DNA of 64,000 nucleotides from Actibacterium atlanticum. GTDB lineage: Bacteria > Pseudomonadota > Alphaproteobacteria > Rhodobacterales > Rhodobacteraceae. The notes under the pieces are model-generated. The model saw only the letters and a program-made list of their open reading frames with translations. It had not been told where the DNA came from and ran no database searches. Shown here in pieces: positions 27,957 to 37,013 of the stretch. The position numbers were made by a program, and so were the translations under genes. The DNA lies in the NCBI RefSeq assembly GCF_000671395.1, contig NZ_AQQY01000010.1:48432-112431 (forward strand), given 5' to 3'. Each line of letters opens with the position of its first letter. Within the stretch, counting starts at the first letter, position 1.

Positions 27957-28652
27957 TTAGCCAAGTGCCTGACTGCCGCCGCGTTCTGCTGCACGTTTGG
28001 CGTCTCGACTGCTGGTGAGAAAGGCAAACACCGCCCAAAGCCCCAGATAGCTGCATCCCATGAGCAAAATAAGTTCGCCAGGGATAGCGCCAAGTTCGGC
28101 ACGCGTGACCAGATCATTCCAGCTCTTGATGGGCGTTGGGTGCACGGCCAGTTTGCCAATGAAGGCCAGAAACTGGATCGTCAAAATCCACAGATAGTTG
28201 CGTCTGATCCGCCGCCCCATCGCGGTGGCAAAGCTGATGTGGTAGTCGGGTCTCCAGTAGTCATGCGCCAGCGTTTTCTGCCAGTTTTCTTCTGTGTGCA
28301 GATCGCCGTCATCCAGCATCGGCGCGTAGAAATGGGTTTCAAGATACCGCGCCCGGGCACGCCAGACGTTGAAATACCGATACCTGCGGGCTTCCAGAAC
28401 CATAAACAACCAGATCAGCACCCCCACCACCAACAGCGGGATCGAAGAGGCCTCGGGCGAGGCGAATGAGATCGACAATGCCACGCCCAGCGTGACAACA
28501 GACCAGTTTGTCGTGGTATCCAGCCGGGTGCGCCAGATCGTGCTGCGATAAACCTCGCCCCGGTATAAGTGCGCCAAAGCGCCAATTTCTGCAGGTGTAA
28601 ATTCACGTTTTTGCGTCGCTGATGCCTTGGGCACCTCCGCCAGCTTCGCCAT
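27957..28652 (-). CDS. DUF2270 family membrane protein
   Basis: 231 residues. A basic N-terminus is followed by TPAEIGALAHLYRGEVYRST, then hydrophobic pairs around 48-90 and 175-215, with a central segment of aromatic and acidic residues (RYLETHFYAPMLDDGDLHTEENWQ). This matches DUF2270, of unknown function. GGGAGGAA precedes the ATG at 28652. It lies between ccoNOQP and ccoGHIS on the opposite strand, and its promoter region contains the FNR box at 28778, so co-regulation with cbb3 assembly is possible. Confidence 0.75.
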   Translation of the reverse strand: MAKLAEVPKASATQKREFTPAEIGALAHLYRGEVYRSTIWRTRLDTTTNWSVVTLGVALSISFASPEASSIPLLVVGVLIWLFMVLEARRYRYFNVWRARARYLETHFYAPMLDDGDLHTEENWQKTLAHDYWRPDYHISFATAMGRRIRRNYLWILTIQFLAFIGKLAVHPTPIKSWNDLVTRAELGAIPGELILLMGCSYLGLWAVFAFLTSSRDAKRAAERGGSQALG

Positions 28653-28777
28653 TTTTCCTCCCTTACCGGCTGGTTTGCAGCCTTGTTTTCCCCACCTTGG
28701 CACAATCGTCCGTGCTGGGCAAAGCCCCTGATTTGCAAAAACCGCCGCGCAGGAATTGCCACATGTGGGATGCATCT

Positions 28778-28791
28778 TTGATCCACGTCAA
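28778..28791. promoter_or_regulatory. FNR box upstream of ccoG
   Basis: TTGATCCACGTCAA matches TTGAY-N4-RTCAA. It lies between the divergent DUF2270 gene (start 28652) and ccoG (start 28854) and could serve either. Confidence 0.8.
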
Positions 28792-28853
28792 AGCAGCCAT
28801 GGGTCAGCGCTGCGAAAAGGGGCAAACCGCCAAAAGGATGCCGGAGTGATTCC

Positions 28854-30284
28854 TTGAGCTCTACAGAACAACCCACCGAACAGCTCTATGCTGCACGAGA
28901 GCCGATCTTCCCCAAACGCGTCAGCGGAAAATTCCGCTCGCTGAAATGGGGGCTGATGATCTTTACCTTGGGGATATACTATCTAACCCCTTGGATTCGT
29001 TGGGACCGTGGGCCCGCCATGCCGGATCAGGCCGTGCTGGTTGATCTGGCAAACCGTCGCTTTTTCATGTTCTGGATCGAGATCTGGCCGCACGAGTTTT
29101 ACTTTGTCGCCGGCCTTTTGATCATGGCGGGGCTTGGGCTTTTCCTGTTTACCTCGGCGCTGGGGCGCGTGTGGTGCGGCTATGCCTGCCCACAAACCGT
29201 CTGGACAGATTTGTTCATACTGGTGGAACGCTGGATCGAAGGGGATCGCAACAAACGCATCCGCCTGTGGAAGCAGGACTGGAGCGTCAAGAAGGTCCGG
29301 TTGCGGCTGACAAAATACATCGTCTGGGCGCTGATCGCGCTGGCGACGGGCGGTGCTTGGGTGTTCTATTTCACCGATGCGCCGACCCTTCTGGTTGACC
29401 TGTTCACCCTGAACGCCCACCCGATCTCTTATACCACGATCTTTGTGATGGCGGCGGTAACCATGTTGTTTGGCGGGTTCGCACGTGAACAGATTTGTAT
29501 CTACATGTGCCCTTGGCCGCGTATTCAGGCCGCGATGATGGACGAAGACACCCTGACCGTGGCCTATCGCGACTGGCGCGGTGAACCGCGCGGCAAGCAC
29601 CGTAAGAAAGAGGGCGCTGATCAGCTGGGCGATTGCATCGACTGCAACGCCTGCGTCAATGTTTGCCCGATGGGTATCGATATCCGTGACGGTCAGCAGC
29701 TCGCCTGTATTACCTGCGCCCTGTGCATCGACGCCTGTGATGACATCATGGCGAAAGTGGGAAAACCGCGCGGGCTGATTGACTACATGGCGCTGACGGA
29801 TGAACCGCGTGAACGTGCCGGCGAAACACCCAAGTCGATCTGGAAACACATCTTCCGTCTGCGCACCATCATGTATACGACTCTCTGGTCGCTGGTGGGG
29901 ATTGGCTTGGTCGTGGCACTGTTCATGCGCTCTGACATTGATCTGACCGTGCGCCCTGAACGCAACCCGGTTTACGTCGTGCTGTCGGATGGCTCTATCC
30001 GCAACACATATGAAATCCGCCTGCGCAACAAACATGGCGACGACCGACCATTTCGTATTTCAGTCGTTGGTGACCCAACCCTGCGGCTTGAAGTGGAAGG
30101 CTCGCCTTATCCCACCGTCACCGTGCCCGCCGACAGCATGAAAATCCAACGTGTCTATGTCATTGCGCCACGTGGGTCTGATCCGGCACAATTGGAACGC
30201 ACCCAAATGCGGATTTGGGTCGAAGACAACTCGAACGGCGATCGCGCCTTTGAAGACACAGTATTCAATGGAAAAGCACAATGA
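28854..30284 (+). CDS. ccoG: Cytochrome c oxidase accessory protein CcoG (FixG/RdxB)
   Basis: 476 residues with about five transmembrane helices. The cytoplasmic ferredoxin-like region has two 4Fe-4S motifs (CIDCNACVNVCP and CITCALCIDAC); CGYACPQTVW and CMCPWPRIQ are further conserved Cys motifs. A periplasmic Ig-like domain closes the protein. Members are proposed to reduce Cu(II) for cbb3 assembly. The start is TTG with GGAG eight bases upstream; no closer in-frame ATG fits. It overlaps ccoH by 4 bp. Confidence 0.95.
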   Translation: MSSTEQPTEQLYAAREPIFPKRVSGKFRSLKWGLMIFTLGIYYLTPWIRWDRGPAMPDQAVLVDLANRRFFMFWIEIWPHEFYFVAGLLIMAGLGLFLFTSALGRVWCGYACPQTVWTDLFILVERWIEGDRNKRIRLWKQDWSVKKVRLRLTKYIVWALIALATGGAWVFYFTDAPTLLVDLFTLNAHPISYTTIFVMAAVTMLFGGFAREQICIYMCPWPRIQAAMMDEDTLTVAYRDWRGEPRGKHRKKEGADQLGDCIDCNACVNVCPMGIDIRDGQQLACITCALCIDACDDIMAKVGKPRGLIDYMALTDEPRERAGETPKSIWKHIFRLRTIMYTTLWSLVGIGLVVALFMRSDIDLTVRPERNPVYVVLSDGSIRNTYEIRLRNKHGDDRPFRISVVGDPTLRLEVEGSPYPTVTVPADSMKIQRVYVIAPRGSDPAQLERTQMRIWVEDNSNGDRAFEDTVFNGKAQ

Positions 30285-30739
30285 GCGACAAACCCCTGAC
30301 TGGACACAAAGTTCTGATCATCACGGTTTCGGCCTTTGCGGTGATTATCTCGGTGAACCTGACCATGGCCTATTTGGCCGTGGGCACTTTTCCGGGGCTC
30401 GAGGTCAAGAACTCTTACGTGGCCAGCCAGACGTTCAATGAAAAACGTCTGGCCCAGCAAAAACTGGGCTGGATGATTGATCACGGCTATGAGGATGGCG
30501 AACTGAAGCTTAGCTTTAAGGGCGCAAATGGGGCCTCGGTCACGCCGCAGGACTTTAAGGTGCTGATCGGCCGTACCACGGAAGCGCGGGATGACATTCG
30601 CCCTGAATTCACCGGCTATGCGGGCACCTATTCAGCCGATGTCAACTTGCAGCGTGGCAAGTGGATGATGCTGGTTGAAGCGACCTCTGCGGATGGCACG
30701 CCGTTCCTGCAGCGGTTGGAAATCTACGTGCGGGGCTGA
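30281..30739 (+). CDS. ccoH: cbb3 oxidase assembly protein CcoH (FixH)
   Basis: 152 residues. An N-terminal transmembrane helix (VLIITVSAFAVIISVNLTMAY, about 10-30) is followed by a periplasmic FixH domain with the SYVASQTFNE segment. CcoH stabilises cbb3 assembly intermediates. The ATG overlaps the ccoG stop. Confidence 0.93.
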   Translation: MSDKPLTGHKVLIITVSAFAVIISVNLTMAYLAVGTFPGLEVKNSYVASQTFNEKRLAQQKLGWMIDHGYEDGELKLSFKGANGASVTPQDFKVLIGRTTEARDDIRPEFTGYAGTYSADVNLQRGKWMMLVEATSADGTPFLQRLEIYVRG

Positions 30740-30742
30740 TCA

Positions 30743-32929
30743 ATGACGATGGCCGAGATATCCCGTCCTGCTGCCTGCCCGGCCTGTTCGGTTGCTGGCA
30801 GTGCCGAGGATCTGGCTGCGCAGTCCGCGCCCACCGAAGCGCGTTTTCTGTTGTCTCTGCCCACCGCCCATTGCGCCGCCTGTATCTCTGCCGTTGAGCG
30901 CGCCCTGAACACCCAGCCGGGCGTGCACGAAGCGCGCGTCAACCTAACCCTCAAACGTGTGGCCGTGGACGCTGACCCCAATATCGCGCCCGATACGCTG
31001 ATCAATGTGTTGAACGGTATCGGCTATGAGGCGCACGAGTTGGATGCGGCCACCCTGTCGGCCACGGCAACCGACCGTGCCGGACGTGATATCCTGATGC
31101 GTATGGCCGTCGCGGGCTTTGCCATGATGAACGTCATGCTGTTGTCTGTCGCCGTCTGGTCGGGTGCTGCAGATGCGACGCGAGACCTGTTTCACTGGAT
31201 TTCAGCGGCGATTGCCCTGCCGACGATCGTCTTTTCTGCCCAACCCTTCTTCCGACACGCCATGCAGGCGCTGCGGGTCGGGCGGTTAAACATGGATGTG
31301 CCGATCTCTCTGGCTATTTTGCTGGCTGGCGCGATGTCGCTTTATGAAACCACTCAAAGCGGGCATCATGCCTACTTTGACGCGGCCCTATCCCTGACCT
31401 TCTTCCTGCTGATGGGCCGCTATCTGGATCACCGTACCCGCGCCGTGGCCCGTTCAGCAGCCGAGGAATTGGCCGCGCTGGAAGTCCCGCGCGCAATCAG
31501 AATAGGCGAGCACGGAGAGGAGACCGTCGCCATCGCCGAGCTGACCGTGGGTGACATTGTTCACGTCAAACCAGGCGCAAGGGTGCCTGTTGATGGCGTT
31601 GTCACGCACGGTCAGTCAGAAATTGACCGCTCCATGCTGACGGGCGAAAGCCTGCCGGTTTTTGCCGGCGAGGGCGCGGTTTTGTCCACCGGCGAGGTCA
31701 ACCTGACCGGTCCGCTGGAACTGCAGGTAACCGCCGCGGGCGAAGACAGCTCGCTGCACCGAATGGCTGAACTGGTGGCCGTCGCCGAGACCTCGAAAAA
31801 CCGCTATACCTCTCTTGCTGATCGTGCCGCGCAGATCTATGCGCCCGGCGTACATCTTCTGGCGCTGTTCGCCTTCATCGGCTGGCTTTGGTATGCGGGC
31901 GATCTGCGCCTTGCGCTGAACATTGCCGTTGCTGTGCTGATCATAACCTGCCCCTGTGCGCTGGGTCTGGCGGTTCCGGCGGTGACCACGGCAGCCTCGG
32001 GGCGGCTTTTCAAGAAGGGGATGCTGATCAAGCACCCCACCGCACTTGAGCGTCTGGCCGAGGTTGACACCGTCGTGTTCGACAAAACCGGCACCCTGAC
32101 CCTTGGCGCCCCGCAGCCGACAAATCTGGGCGATCACCCCCGCCGCGTGCTAGAAATCGCCTTGGCGCTGGCCTCGGCTTCGGCGCACCCTCTGGCCGAT
32201 GCGCTCAGCAAGGCCGCGCGGGAGGCCGGCATCAAACCGGCCAAGGTGCATGACGTCACCGAAGTGCCCGGCCATGGCATCCAAGCCACCTTGGCCGACC
32301 AACAAATTCGCTTTGGCCGCGCTGCATGGGTCGGGGCCGACGCTGGCGCGCAAACTGCCGCCTGGCTGCGTATTGGAAAGAATGCCCCGGTCGAGTTCAC
32401 CTTTGCCGACAGCCTGCGCCCCGGTGCGCAAGCCGCCATTCAAGGCCTGTTGAAACAGGGCATGACGGTGCAGCTGATCTCGGGCGATGCGCCGGGGCCG
32501 GTTGCCGATCTGGCCAGCCGCCTTGGGATCACAAAATGGCGGGCCGAGGCCCTGCCGGATGACAAAGCCCAACTGGTGCAGGCGCTTTCAGATCAGGGCC
32601 ATCGCGTGTTGATGGTTGGGGACGGGTTGAATGACACTGCCGCTCTGGCTGCCGCGCATGCTTCTGTCTCGCCTGCCACCGCGTTGGATGCGGCCCGTGT
32701 GGCATCGGATATCGTGTTGCTGGGGGCAGACATCGCGCCCATGTCGGGGGCCGTCACCACGGCACGCAAAGCCACGCGTCGCATCCGTGAAAACTTCGGC
32801 ATCGCCGCGGCCTACAATGCCGTTGCAGTGCCGATTGCGTTGTTGGGTTTTGCAACCCCGCTGGCCGCCGCCTTGGCGATGTCTCTGTCATCGATTACAG
32901 TGTCGATCAACGCACTTAGGTTGAAGTGA
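30743..32929 (+). CDS. ccoI: Copper-transporting P-type ATPase CcoI (FixI)
   Basis: 728 residues. An N-terminal CPAC motif near residue 12 precedes an HMA metal-binding domain with HCAACISAVE; transmembrane helices follow, including the TCPCALGLAVP ion site. Catalytic motifs are TGES, FDKTGTLT and GDGLND. It is a P1B ATPase exporting Cu(I) to the periplasm for insertion into cbb3 oxidase. It starts three bases after ccoH. A second ATG six bases on is an alternative start. Confidence 0.95.
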   Translation: MTMAEISRPAACPACSVAGSAEDLAAQSAPTEARFLLSLPTAHCAACISAVERALNTQPGVHEARVNLTLKRVAVDADPNIAPDTLINVLNGIGYEAHELDAATLSATATDRAGRDILMRMAVAGFAMMNVMLLSVAVWSGAADATRDLFHWISAAIALPTIVFSAQPFFRHAMQALRVGRLNMDVPISLAILLAGAMSLYETTQSGHHAYFDAALSLTFFLLMGRYLDHRTRAVARSAAEELAALEVPRAIRIGEHGEETVAIAELTVGDIVHVKPGARVPVDGVVTHGQSEIDRSMLTGESLPVFAGEGAVLSTGEVNLTGPLELQVTAAGEDSSLHRMAELVAVAETSKNRYTSLADRAAQIYAPGVHLLALFAFIGWLWYAGDLRLALNIAVAVLIITCPCALGLAVPAVTTAASGRLFKKGMLIKHPTALERLAEVDTVVFDKTGTLTLGAPQPTNLGDHPRRVLEIALALASASAHPLADALSKAAREAGIKPAKVHDVTEVPGHGIQATLADQQIRFGRAAWVGADAGAQTAAWLRIGKNAPVEFTFADSLRPGAQAAIQGLLKQGMTVQLISGDAPGPVADLASRLGITKWRAEALPDDKAQLVQALSDQGHRVLMVGDGLNDTAALAAAHASVSPATALDAARVASDIVLLGADIAPMSGAVTTARKATRRIRENFGIAAAYNAVAVPIALLGFATPLAAALAMSLSSITVSINALRLK

Positions 32930-32933
32930 CCCC

Positions 32934-33092
32934 ATGGAAATGCTCGTTTACCTGATCCCGATCTCGCTCTTTCTGGGCGCTCTGGGGCTCGGCGGATTCT
33001 TTTGGGCGCTGAAATCCAAACAGTTCGAGGACCCGGATGGCGATGGCCAACGCTTCCTGACAGACGACTGGGATGAACACCCCAAACCGTAA
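32934..33092 (+). CDS. ccoS: cbb3 oxidase maturation protein CcoS
   Basis: 52 residues: MEMLVYLIPISLFLGALG begins a single transmembrane helix ending near FFWALKSKQF, followed by the conserved F-E-D-P-x-G tail with DGQRFLTDDW. CcoS is needed for heme and copper incorporation into cbb3 oxidase in Rhodobacter. It starts five bases after the ccoI stop and completes ccoGHIS. Confidence 0.93.
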   Translation: MEMLVYLIPISLFLGALGLGGFFWALKSKQFEDPDGDGQRFLTDDWDEHPKP

Positions 33093-33093
33093 A

Positions 33094-33786
33094 CTATGCA
33101 AAGGTTACGCTTGCACTGCCCAGCTGATCGATGCTGACAGTGCAGGTCTGACCAGCGCGTAGCGCGCCAACGCCCGCAGGCGTGCCGGAATAGATAAGAT
33201 CGCCCGGTTCAAGAGCCACCAATCCCGACAGATGCGAGATCACATCCGCCACCGGCCAGATCATTTGTGACAGGTCGGTTTCTTGCCGCAGCTCGCCGTC
33301 AACATGAGTGGTCAGACGCCCGGTTTCGGGGTGGCCACAGTGTGCCACGGGCACCAAAGCACCGCACACCGCAGAATGATCAAACCCTTTCGCCATATCC
33401 CAGGGGCGGCGCATTTCCTTGGCCTGGGCCTGTATGTCGCGGCGGGTCAGGTCGTTGCCGGGGCCATAGCCCCAGACGTGGGTCAGCGCCGTGCCGGGCG
33501 TGATGTCTCGCCCCGCCAGCCCGATGGCCACCACCATCTCGCCTTCGAAGTGCAGGTTGTCGGTGGCCGGCGGAAAGGGCAGCTGCGCGCCGTCCTCGAC
33601 CAATGCATCTGCGGGTTTGGTAAAGAAAAACGGCGGCTCGCGGTTCGGGTCATGGCCCATTTCGCGGGCGTGTTCGGCGTAGTTGCGGCCAACGCAGAAA
33701 ATACGCCGCACCGGGAACCGCGCATCCGTGCCCCGCACCGCGACGGACGGTACCGGCGGGGCAGGGATCACGAAATTGGGTGTCAT
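33094..33786 (-). CDS. Fumarylacetoacetate hydrolase family protein
   Basis: 230 residues of the FAH superfamily: FCVGRNYAEHAREMGHD at the core start, FEGEMVVAIG (metal-binding Glu residues) and the closing PGDLIYSGTPAGVG motif. Relatives include fumarylpyruvate hydrolases and acylpyruvases; the substrate is undetermined. Its ATG overlaps the upstream carboxypeptidase stop (ATGA), making a two-gene operon. It is convergent with ccoS. Confidence 0.88.
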   Translation of the reverse strand: MTPNFVIPAPPVPSVAVRGTDARFPVRRIFCVGRNYAEHAREMGHDPNREPPFFFTKPADALVEDGAQLPFPPATDNLHFEGEMVVAIGLAGRDITPGTALTHVWGYGPGNDLTRRDIQAQAKEMRRPWDMAKGFDHSAVCGALVPVAHCGHPETGRLTTHVDGELRQETDLSQMIWPVADVISHLSGLVALEPGDLIYSGTPAGVGALRAGQTCTVSIDQLGSASVTFA

Positions 33787-35300
33787 CCGCGTGGACCGAA
33801 GGTCGAGCAGCTGCTGCCGCGCGCTTGCAGGCGGGCGCAGGTCAGATCGGCCTCGTTTTCGCTGAGCCCCACGAAATTGGCCTCGAACCCGCGGCTGCTT
33901 TGGCTGACTTTGCGCAGGGCGTCGTCCAGCGTGCCAAGTTCCTTCAACGCGGTTTGCAGCAGCATGCGTTCGGCCTCGAACCGGCTGCCATAAAGGCCAA
34001 TGTTGATGCCAAAGTTGCGCCCACCCGAGGTGGAAACACGCGCGACAACCTCTTGGCCTTCGTCAGGCAAGGGTTGGAACGTGGTCAGCTCTGGCCGTGG
34101 GACAGGACGCGCGGCGGCAACCTTCATGACGGGCGCCGGCGCGGTTTCCGGCGCGGCCGGTTTGGGGTCTTCGTCAGGGGCAGCGCGGGCCAGTTCCAGT
34201 GCCTTGGTGATGGCATCGTCTTTAGGCTTTTCAGCGGAGGGCGCGACCTTGGCGACCTCTTCGGCTTTTGGTTCGGCCTGAACCTCTTTCATCGCTTCCG
34301 CGATACCGTCCTGCAGTGCCAGCAGCAGTTCCGGCGCGGCCTGTTTGGTCGGACGTGGGCGCGGTATGGGGGACTTCTTGATGACCTTAGACACACGGAT
34401 GGTCTTGCCTGCTGCCGGGCGGTTGTCAGCAATTTTCCCTTGATATGCAGGGCGTTGCGGCGCGCGAGTTGCCACACGGGTCGGCGCGCGCTTGAAGCCC
34501 AGGTCCATCAGCTCTGCCACTTTGGCATTGCGTGTTTCGGTTGAGCGACCGCCGAAAACCGTGGTGATGATGCGCTCTTTGCCGCGTTCGGCGGATGCCA
34601 CAAGGTTAAAGCCCGCCGCGCGCGTATAGCCCGTTTTGATCCCGTCCGCGCCTTTATAAGCGCCAAGGAAGCGCCGGTTGGTGTTGTTCACGCTTTTGAT
34701 CCCGGCATCGGTGCTGATCCGGCTGAACAGATTGTAATAGTCGGGATAGTCATAAAACAGATGACGCCCCAGTGTGGTCATATCGCGCGCTGTCGACAGG
34801 TGCCCGTTCTCGGTCAGGCCATGGGCGTTCTTAAACGTCGTCCGCGTCATGCCCAGAGCCTTAGCAGTGCGGTTCATACGGCGCGCAAAGGCTGCTTCAG
34901 AGCCTTCAATCGCCTCACCAATCGCGGTTGCCGCGTCATTTGCCGATTTCACGGCGGCGGCGCGGATCAAGTAACGAAACTTGATTTTTTGACCGGCCCG
35001 TAATCCCAGTTCCGAAGGCGGCTCGCTGGCCGACTTGGTCGAGATTTTAACAACTGTGTCCAAGCTGATTTCACCGTTTTCAACGGCTTCGAACGCCACA
35101 TAGAGCGTCATCATTTTGGTCAGGGATGCCGGGTGCAGCCGGGTGTCGGCGTTGCGAGAATGCAGCACCTCACCACTCCGCGCATCAATCACCATGGCCG
35201 CATAAGGCGCGGCCACTGCGTACGTGGGGACTATGGCTGCGCAAGCACCCATAACGAGAATCACCGCCCTAAATAGGACGCATAGCCGCGAGATTTGCAC
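33783..35300 (-). CDS. D-alanyl-D-alanine carboxypeptidase with SPOR domain
   Basis: 505 residues. A signal peptide (about 1-30) precedes a serine peptidase S11 domain with SLTK (59-62), SAN (119-121) and KTG (222-224) active-site motifs. A proline- and lysine-rich linker leads to a C-terminal SPOR-like domain (about 425-505) that binds denuded glycan at septa. It trims pentapeptide stems in the periplasm. The start is GTG with AAGG upstream. The SPOR fusion is common in alphaproteobacterial DacC-type enzymes. Confidence 0.92.
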   Translation of the reverse strand: MQISRLCVLFRAVILVMGACAAIVPTYAVAAPYAAMVIDARSGEVLHSRNADTRLHPASLTKMMTLYVAFEAVENGEISLDTVVKISTKSASEPPSELGLRAGQKIKFRYLIRAAAVKSANDAATAIGEAIEGSEAAFARRMNRTAKALGMTRTTFKNAHGLTENGHLSTARDMTTLGRHLFYDYPDYYNLFSRISTDAGIKSVNNTNRRFLGAYKGADGIKTGYTRAAGFNLVASAERGKERIITTVFGGRSTETRNAKVAELMDLGFKRAPTRVATRAPQRPAYQGKIADNRPAAGKTIRVSKVIKKSPIPRPRPTKQAAPELLLALQDGIAEAMKEVQAEPKAEEVAKVAPSAEKPKDDAITKALELARAAPDEDPKPAAPETAPAPVMKVAAARPVPRPELTTFQPLPDEGQEVVARVSTSGGRNFGINIGLYGSRFEAERMLLQTALKELGTLDDALRKVSQSSRGFEANFVGLSENEADLTCARLQARGSSCSTFGPRG

Positions 35301-35643
35301 GACGTTTGCCTTGTTCTGCCTCTTGCCGCCTGTTTTCAGGTCAGCTTATTTTTACTCTTGCTTCAACAATACGTTGGAAACTGCGAAAATGCTATCGTTT
35401 TTGGATATTTAGCCAAGGATGCGCGGAATTGGGCAGATATGGTTTGCGCGCAGGCTTAGGCCACAACATCTCTGTGGTGGGGTGTGGTTATATCGCCACC
35501 AAGCAGGCGCCCCCCGGCCCATCGGACGGTGCTTAATGCCGCAATTGTTCTTTGCAGCACGCGCAACCGGCTTATATAGAGAAGCTCTGAGACAGGATTT
35601 TTGGACTTTGAGGCGGAACGTGGCTGCATTTCACCCATTGCAT
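35301..35643. other. Gene-free interval between dac and clpS
   Basis: 343 bases, the longest stretch without an assigned gene. It holds the divergent promoters of the carboxypeptidase gene and clpS; a candidate clpS promoter is at 35552-35580. The clpS frame stays open from 35419, but the translated leader (rich in Arg, Trp and Cys) does not look like ClpS. No RNA gene or repeat was recognised. Confidence 0.4.
35552..35580 (+). promoter_or_regulatory. Candidate clpS promoter
   Basis: TTGCAG (35552-35557) and TATAGA (35575-35580) are separated by 17 bp. The start would be near 35587, 57 bases before the ClpS ATG. This is a sequence match only. Confidence 0.4.
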
Positions 35644-35964
35644 ATGGCCGGTGACGATGACGGCAATGATGACGAAACAAGCGTCATCTACAAAACGCGT
35701 GCCAAAACGGCGCGCCCGCCGCTCTATAAGGTTCTGATCCTGAATGACGACTACACGCCGATGGAATTTGTCGTGCATGTGTTGGAACGGTTCTTTGGCC
35801 TAAGCCATGCGCAGGCCTTTGAACTGATGCTGACCGTCCACAAAAAAGGCGTTGCGGTTGTTGGTGTCTTCTCGCACGAAGTGGCGGAAACCAAGGTTGC
35901 GCAGGTGATGGATTTCGCCCGTCGCCACCAGCACCCGCTGCAATGCACCATGGAAAAAGAGTAA
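35644..35964 (+). CDS. clpS: ATP-dependent Clp protease adaptor ClpS
   Basis: 106 residues. After an acidic N-terminal tail ([11 protein letters not shown]) comes the ClpS core: [19 protein letters not shown], the [12 protein letters not shown] strand and the closing [10 protein letters not shown]. It delivers N-degron substrates to ClpA/ClpP. The start at 35644 gives the normal family length although no Shine-Dalgarno is evident; ATG 35536 in the same frame is less likely. The clpA gene is not in the window. Confidence 0.92.
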   Translation: MAGDDDGNDDETSVIYKTRAKTARPPLYKVLILNDDYTPMEFVVHVLERFFGLSHAQAFELMLTVHKKGVAVVGVFSHEVAETKVAQVMDFARRHQHPLQCTMEKE

Positions 35965-35973
35965 CGCCACCAT

Positions 35974-36972
35974 ATGGCTGACAGCAGGCTATCCCTTGCC
36001 CTGGACATGGGCGTCGTGGCGCTGCCCGATGTCGGGCGTATTGCCGTCTTTGAACCCACGCCCGACCACGATTTGTCGGTATTGCCCAAGGATCGGGTGC
36101 TGGTCATTCAAGGCTTTAAACCGTTTCATGACCATTTCGCGCAACAGGGCTATGACTGTGCTGTTGCGCCTCGGGGTGATTTCGTCGCGGCGGTCCTGTT
36201 CATGCCACGGGCGCGCCCCTTGGCCCGGTTGCACCTTGTTCAGGCGCTTGGCCTGACGCAGGGGGGCGTGGTGATCGTTGATGGGCAAAAGACCGACGGT
36301 ATCGATTCAATGCTGAAAGACTGCCGCAAACGCGCGCAGACCTCGGCCCCGCTGTCCAAAGCCCATGGCAAGATTTTCACCGTCACCGGGGATGCCAGCG
36401 CCTTTGCCGATTGGCGCGGTGCTGCGACCTCTGCCGACGGATACCAGACCGCGCCGGGCGTGTTTTCCGCGGATGGGGTTGATCGGGGCTCGGCCGTATT
36501 GGCGCAGGCCTTGCCCGAAAACCTGAAGGGCCGCGTGGCGGATTTTGGCGCCGGTTGGGGCTATCTAAGTGCCCAGATTCTGGACCGCGCCGCCATCACG
36601 GAGTTGCATCTGGTTGAGGCTGATCACAGTGCGCTGGAGTGCGCCCGCCAGAACGTTCAGGATCCCCGTGCCCAGTTCCATTGGGCTGACGTTACCCGCT
36701 GGACACCGCCCGCCAAGTTGGACGTGATCATCTCTAACCCGCCGTTTCACACCGGGCGCGCGGCGGACCCTGCCTTGGGGCAGGCCTTCTTGCGGGCTGC
36801 GGCCAAAGCGCTGGCCCCCGCCGGGCAGTTTTGGGTCGTCGCCAACCGCCATCTGCCGTATGAGCGTTTGCTGGCCGAACTGTTCAGAAATGTATCCCAA
36901 GCTGATGGCGGTCCGGGGTTCAAAGTGCTGCACGCCACGTCGCCCATCGCTTCATCTCGCACGGGTCGGTGA
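35974..36972 (+). CDS. RsmC-like class I SAM methyltransferase
   Basis: 332 residues. The C-terminal methyltransferase domain shows the SAM motif VADFGAGWGYLSAQIL, acidic HLVEAD and the catalytic NPPFHTGR, the N-P-P-F of guanine-N2 and adenine methyltransferases. The N-terminal half is a degenerate MTase-like domain, as in RsmC/RlmG (16S or 23S rRNA m2G). It starts 10 bp after clpS. Which rRNA site it modifies cannot be told. Confidence 0.82.
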   Translation: MADSRLSLALDMGVVALPDVGRIAVFEPTPDHDLSVLPKDRVLVIQGFKPFHDHFAQQGYDCAVAPRGDFVAAVLFMPRARPLARLHLVQALGLTQGGVVIVDGQKTDGIDSMLKDCRKRAQTSAPLSKAHGKIFTVTGDASAFADWRGAATSADGYQTAPGVFSADGVDRGSAVLAQALPENLKGRVADFGAGWGYLSAQILDRAAITELHLVEADHSALECARQNVQDPRAQFHWADVTRWTPPAKLDVIISNPPFHTGRAADPALGQAFLRAAAKALAPAGQFWVVANRHLPYERLLAELFRNVSQADGGPGFKVLHATSPIASSRTGR

Positions 36973-37013
36973 ATCCGGCTAACGTGTCCCGAAGGAATCA
37001 GGAGTTCGAACCC

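Noticed and set aside
35419..35643. N-terminal extension of ClpS
   Set aside because: The in-frame leader is rich in Arg, Cys and Trp and unlike any ClpS N-terminus; the acidic MAGDDDG start gives normal length.
37003..37012. GTTCGAACCC, resembling the T-arm of a tRNA
   Set aside because: No acceptor or anticodon stem surrounds it; it is the space between the Shine-Dalgarno and start of the SDR gene.
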